Positions 5,616-5,619 of a DNA stretch of 5,619 bases are shown here, one piece after another. Location: assembly GCA_021815065.1 (NCBI GenBank), contig JAKAHI010000108.1:1-5619 (forward strand), given 5' to 3'. The stretch comes from a bacterium. GTDB lineage: Bacteria > JAMCPX01. The translations under genes were made by a program, and so were the position numbers. Numbering within the stretch: position 1 is the first letter of the stretch; every line of letters begins with the position of its first letter. Under the pieces are notes generated by a model. That model searched no databases. It was not told the DNA's origin and saw nothing but the letters and a program-made list of their open reading frames with translations.

Positions 5616-5619
5616 ATAC

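Noticed and set aside
1..5619. A new defence, mobile or RNA-based system
   Set aside because: I saw no arrays of direct repeats, transposase or integrase, terminal inverted repeats, tRNA-like fold or toxin-antitoxin-like pair. The window is explained by housekeeping genes and one orphan membrane protein.

Overview
The window looks like an ordinary housekeeping stretch of a bacterial chromosome. GC content is moderate. The genes use many ATA (Ile) and AGG/AGA (Arg) codons, and most have clear GGAGG-type ribosome binding sites. A long-chain polyprenyl diphosphate synthase (isoprenoid quinone side chain) and a DUF3467 protein beside a complete gyrA fit a Gram-negative bacterium of the Desulfobacterota/Nitrospirota kind. 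That placement is an inference from gene content and codon style; nothing here fixes the taxon.

Layout: (1) 1-168, the 3' end of a Ppx/GppA-family phosphatase gene on the + strand. (2) 174-572, a small orphan integral membrane protein on the - strand, tail-to-tail with the first gene. (3) 573-729, a divergent intergenic region with a 10-bp perfect palindrome and only weak promoter-like hexamers. (4) 730-5363, four tightly packed + strand genes: a DUF3467 protein, a polyprenyl diphosphate synthase (ispB-like), gyrA, and a TPR protein with an N-terminal export or anchor segment. Gaps within the cluster are 4, 45 and 7 nt, so it is probably one operon. (5) 5365-5379, a short hairpin just after the TPR gene. 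(6) 5392-5601, a probable small zinc-ribbon protein with a non-ATG start and visibly more GC-rich sequence, followed by a candidate ribosome binding site for a gene beyond the right edge.

The genes do not form an obvious single pathway. The cluster mixes DNA topology (GyrA), quinone or isoprenoid lipid synthesis and an envelope TPR protein, which suggests a growth-linked housekeeping operon. I found no mobile element, CRISPR array, tRNA, rRNA or defence system, and no evidence of a new biological system. The points most worth a second look are valine at the quinolone-critical position 83 of GyrA, the unassigned membrane protein with its palindromic leader, and the small zinc-ribbon ORF at the right edge.
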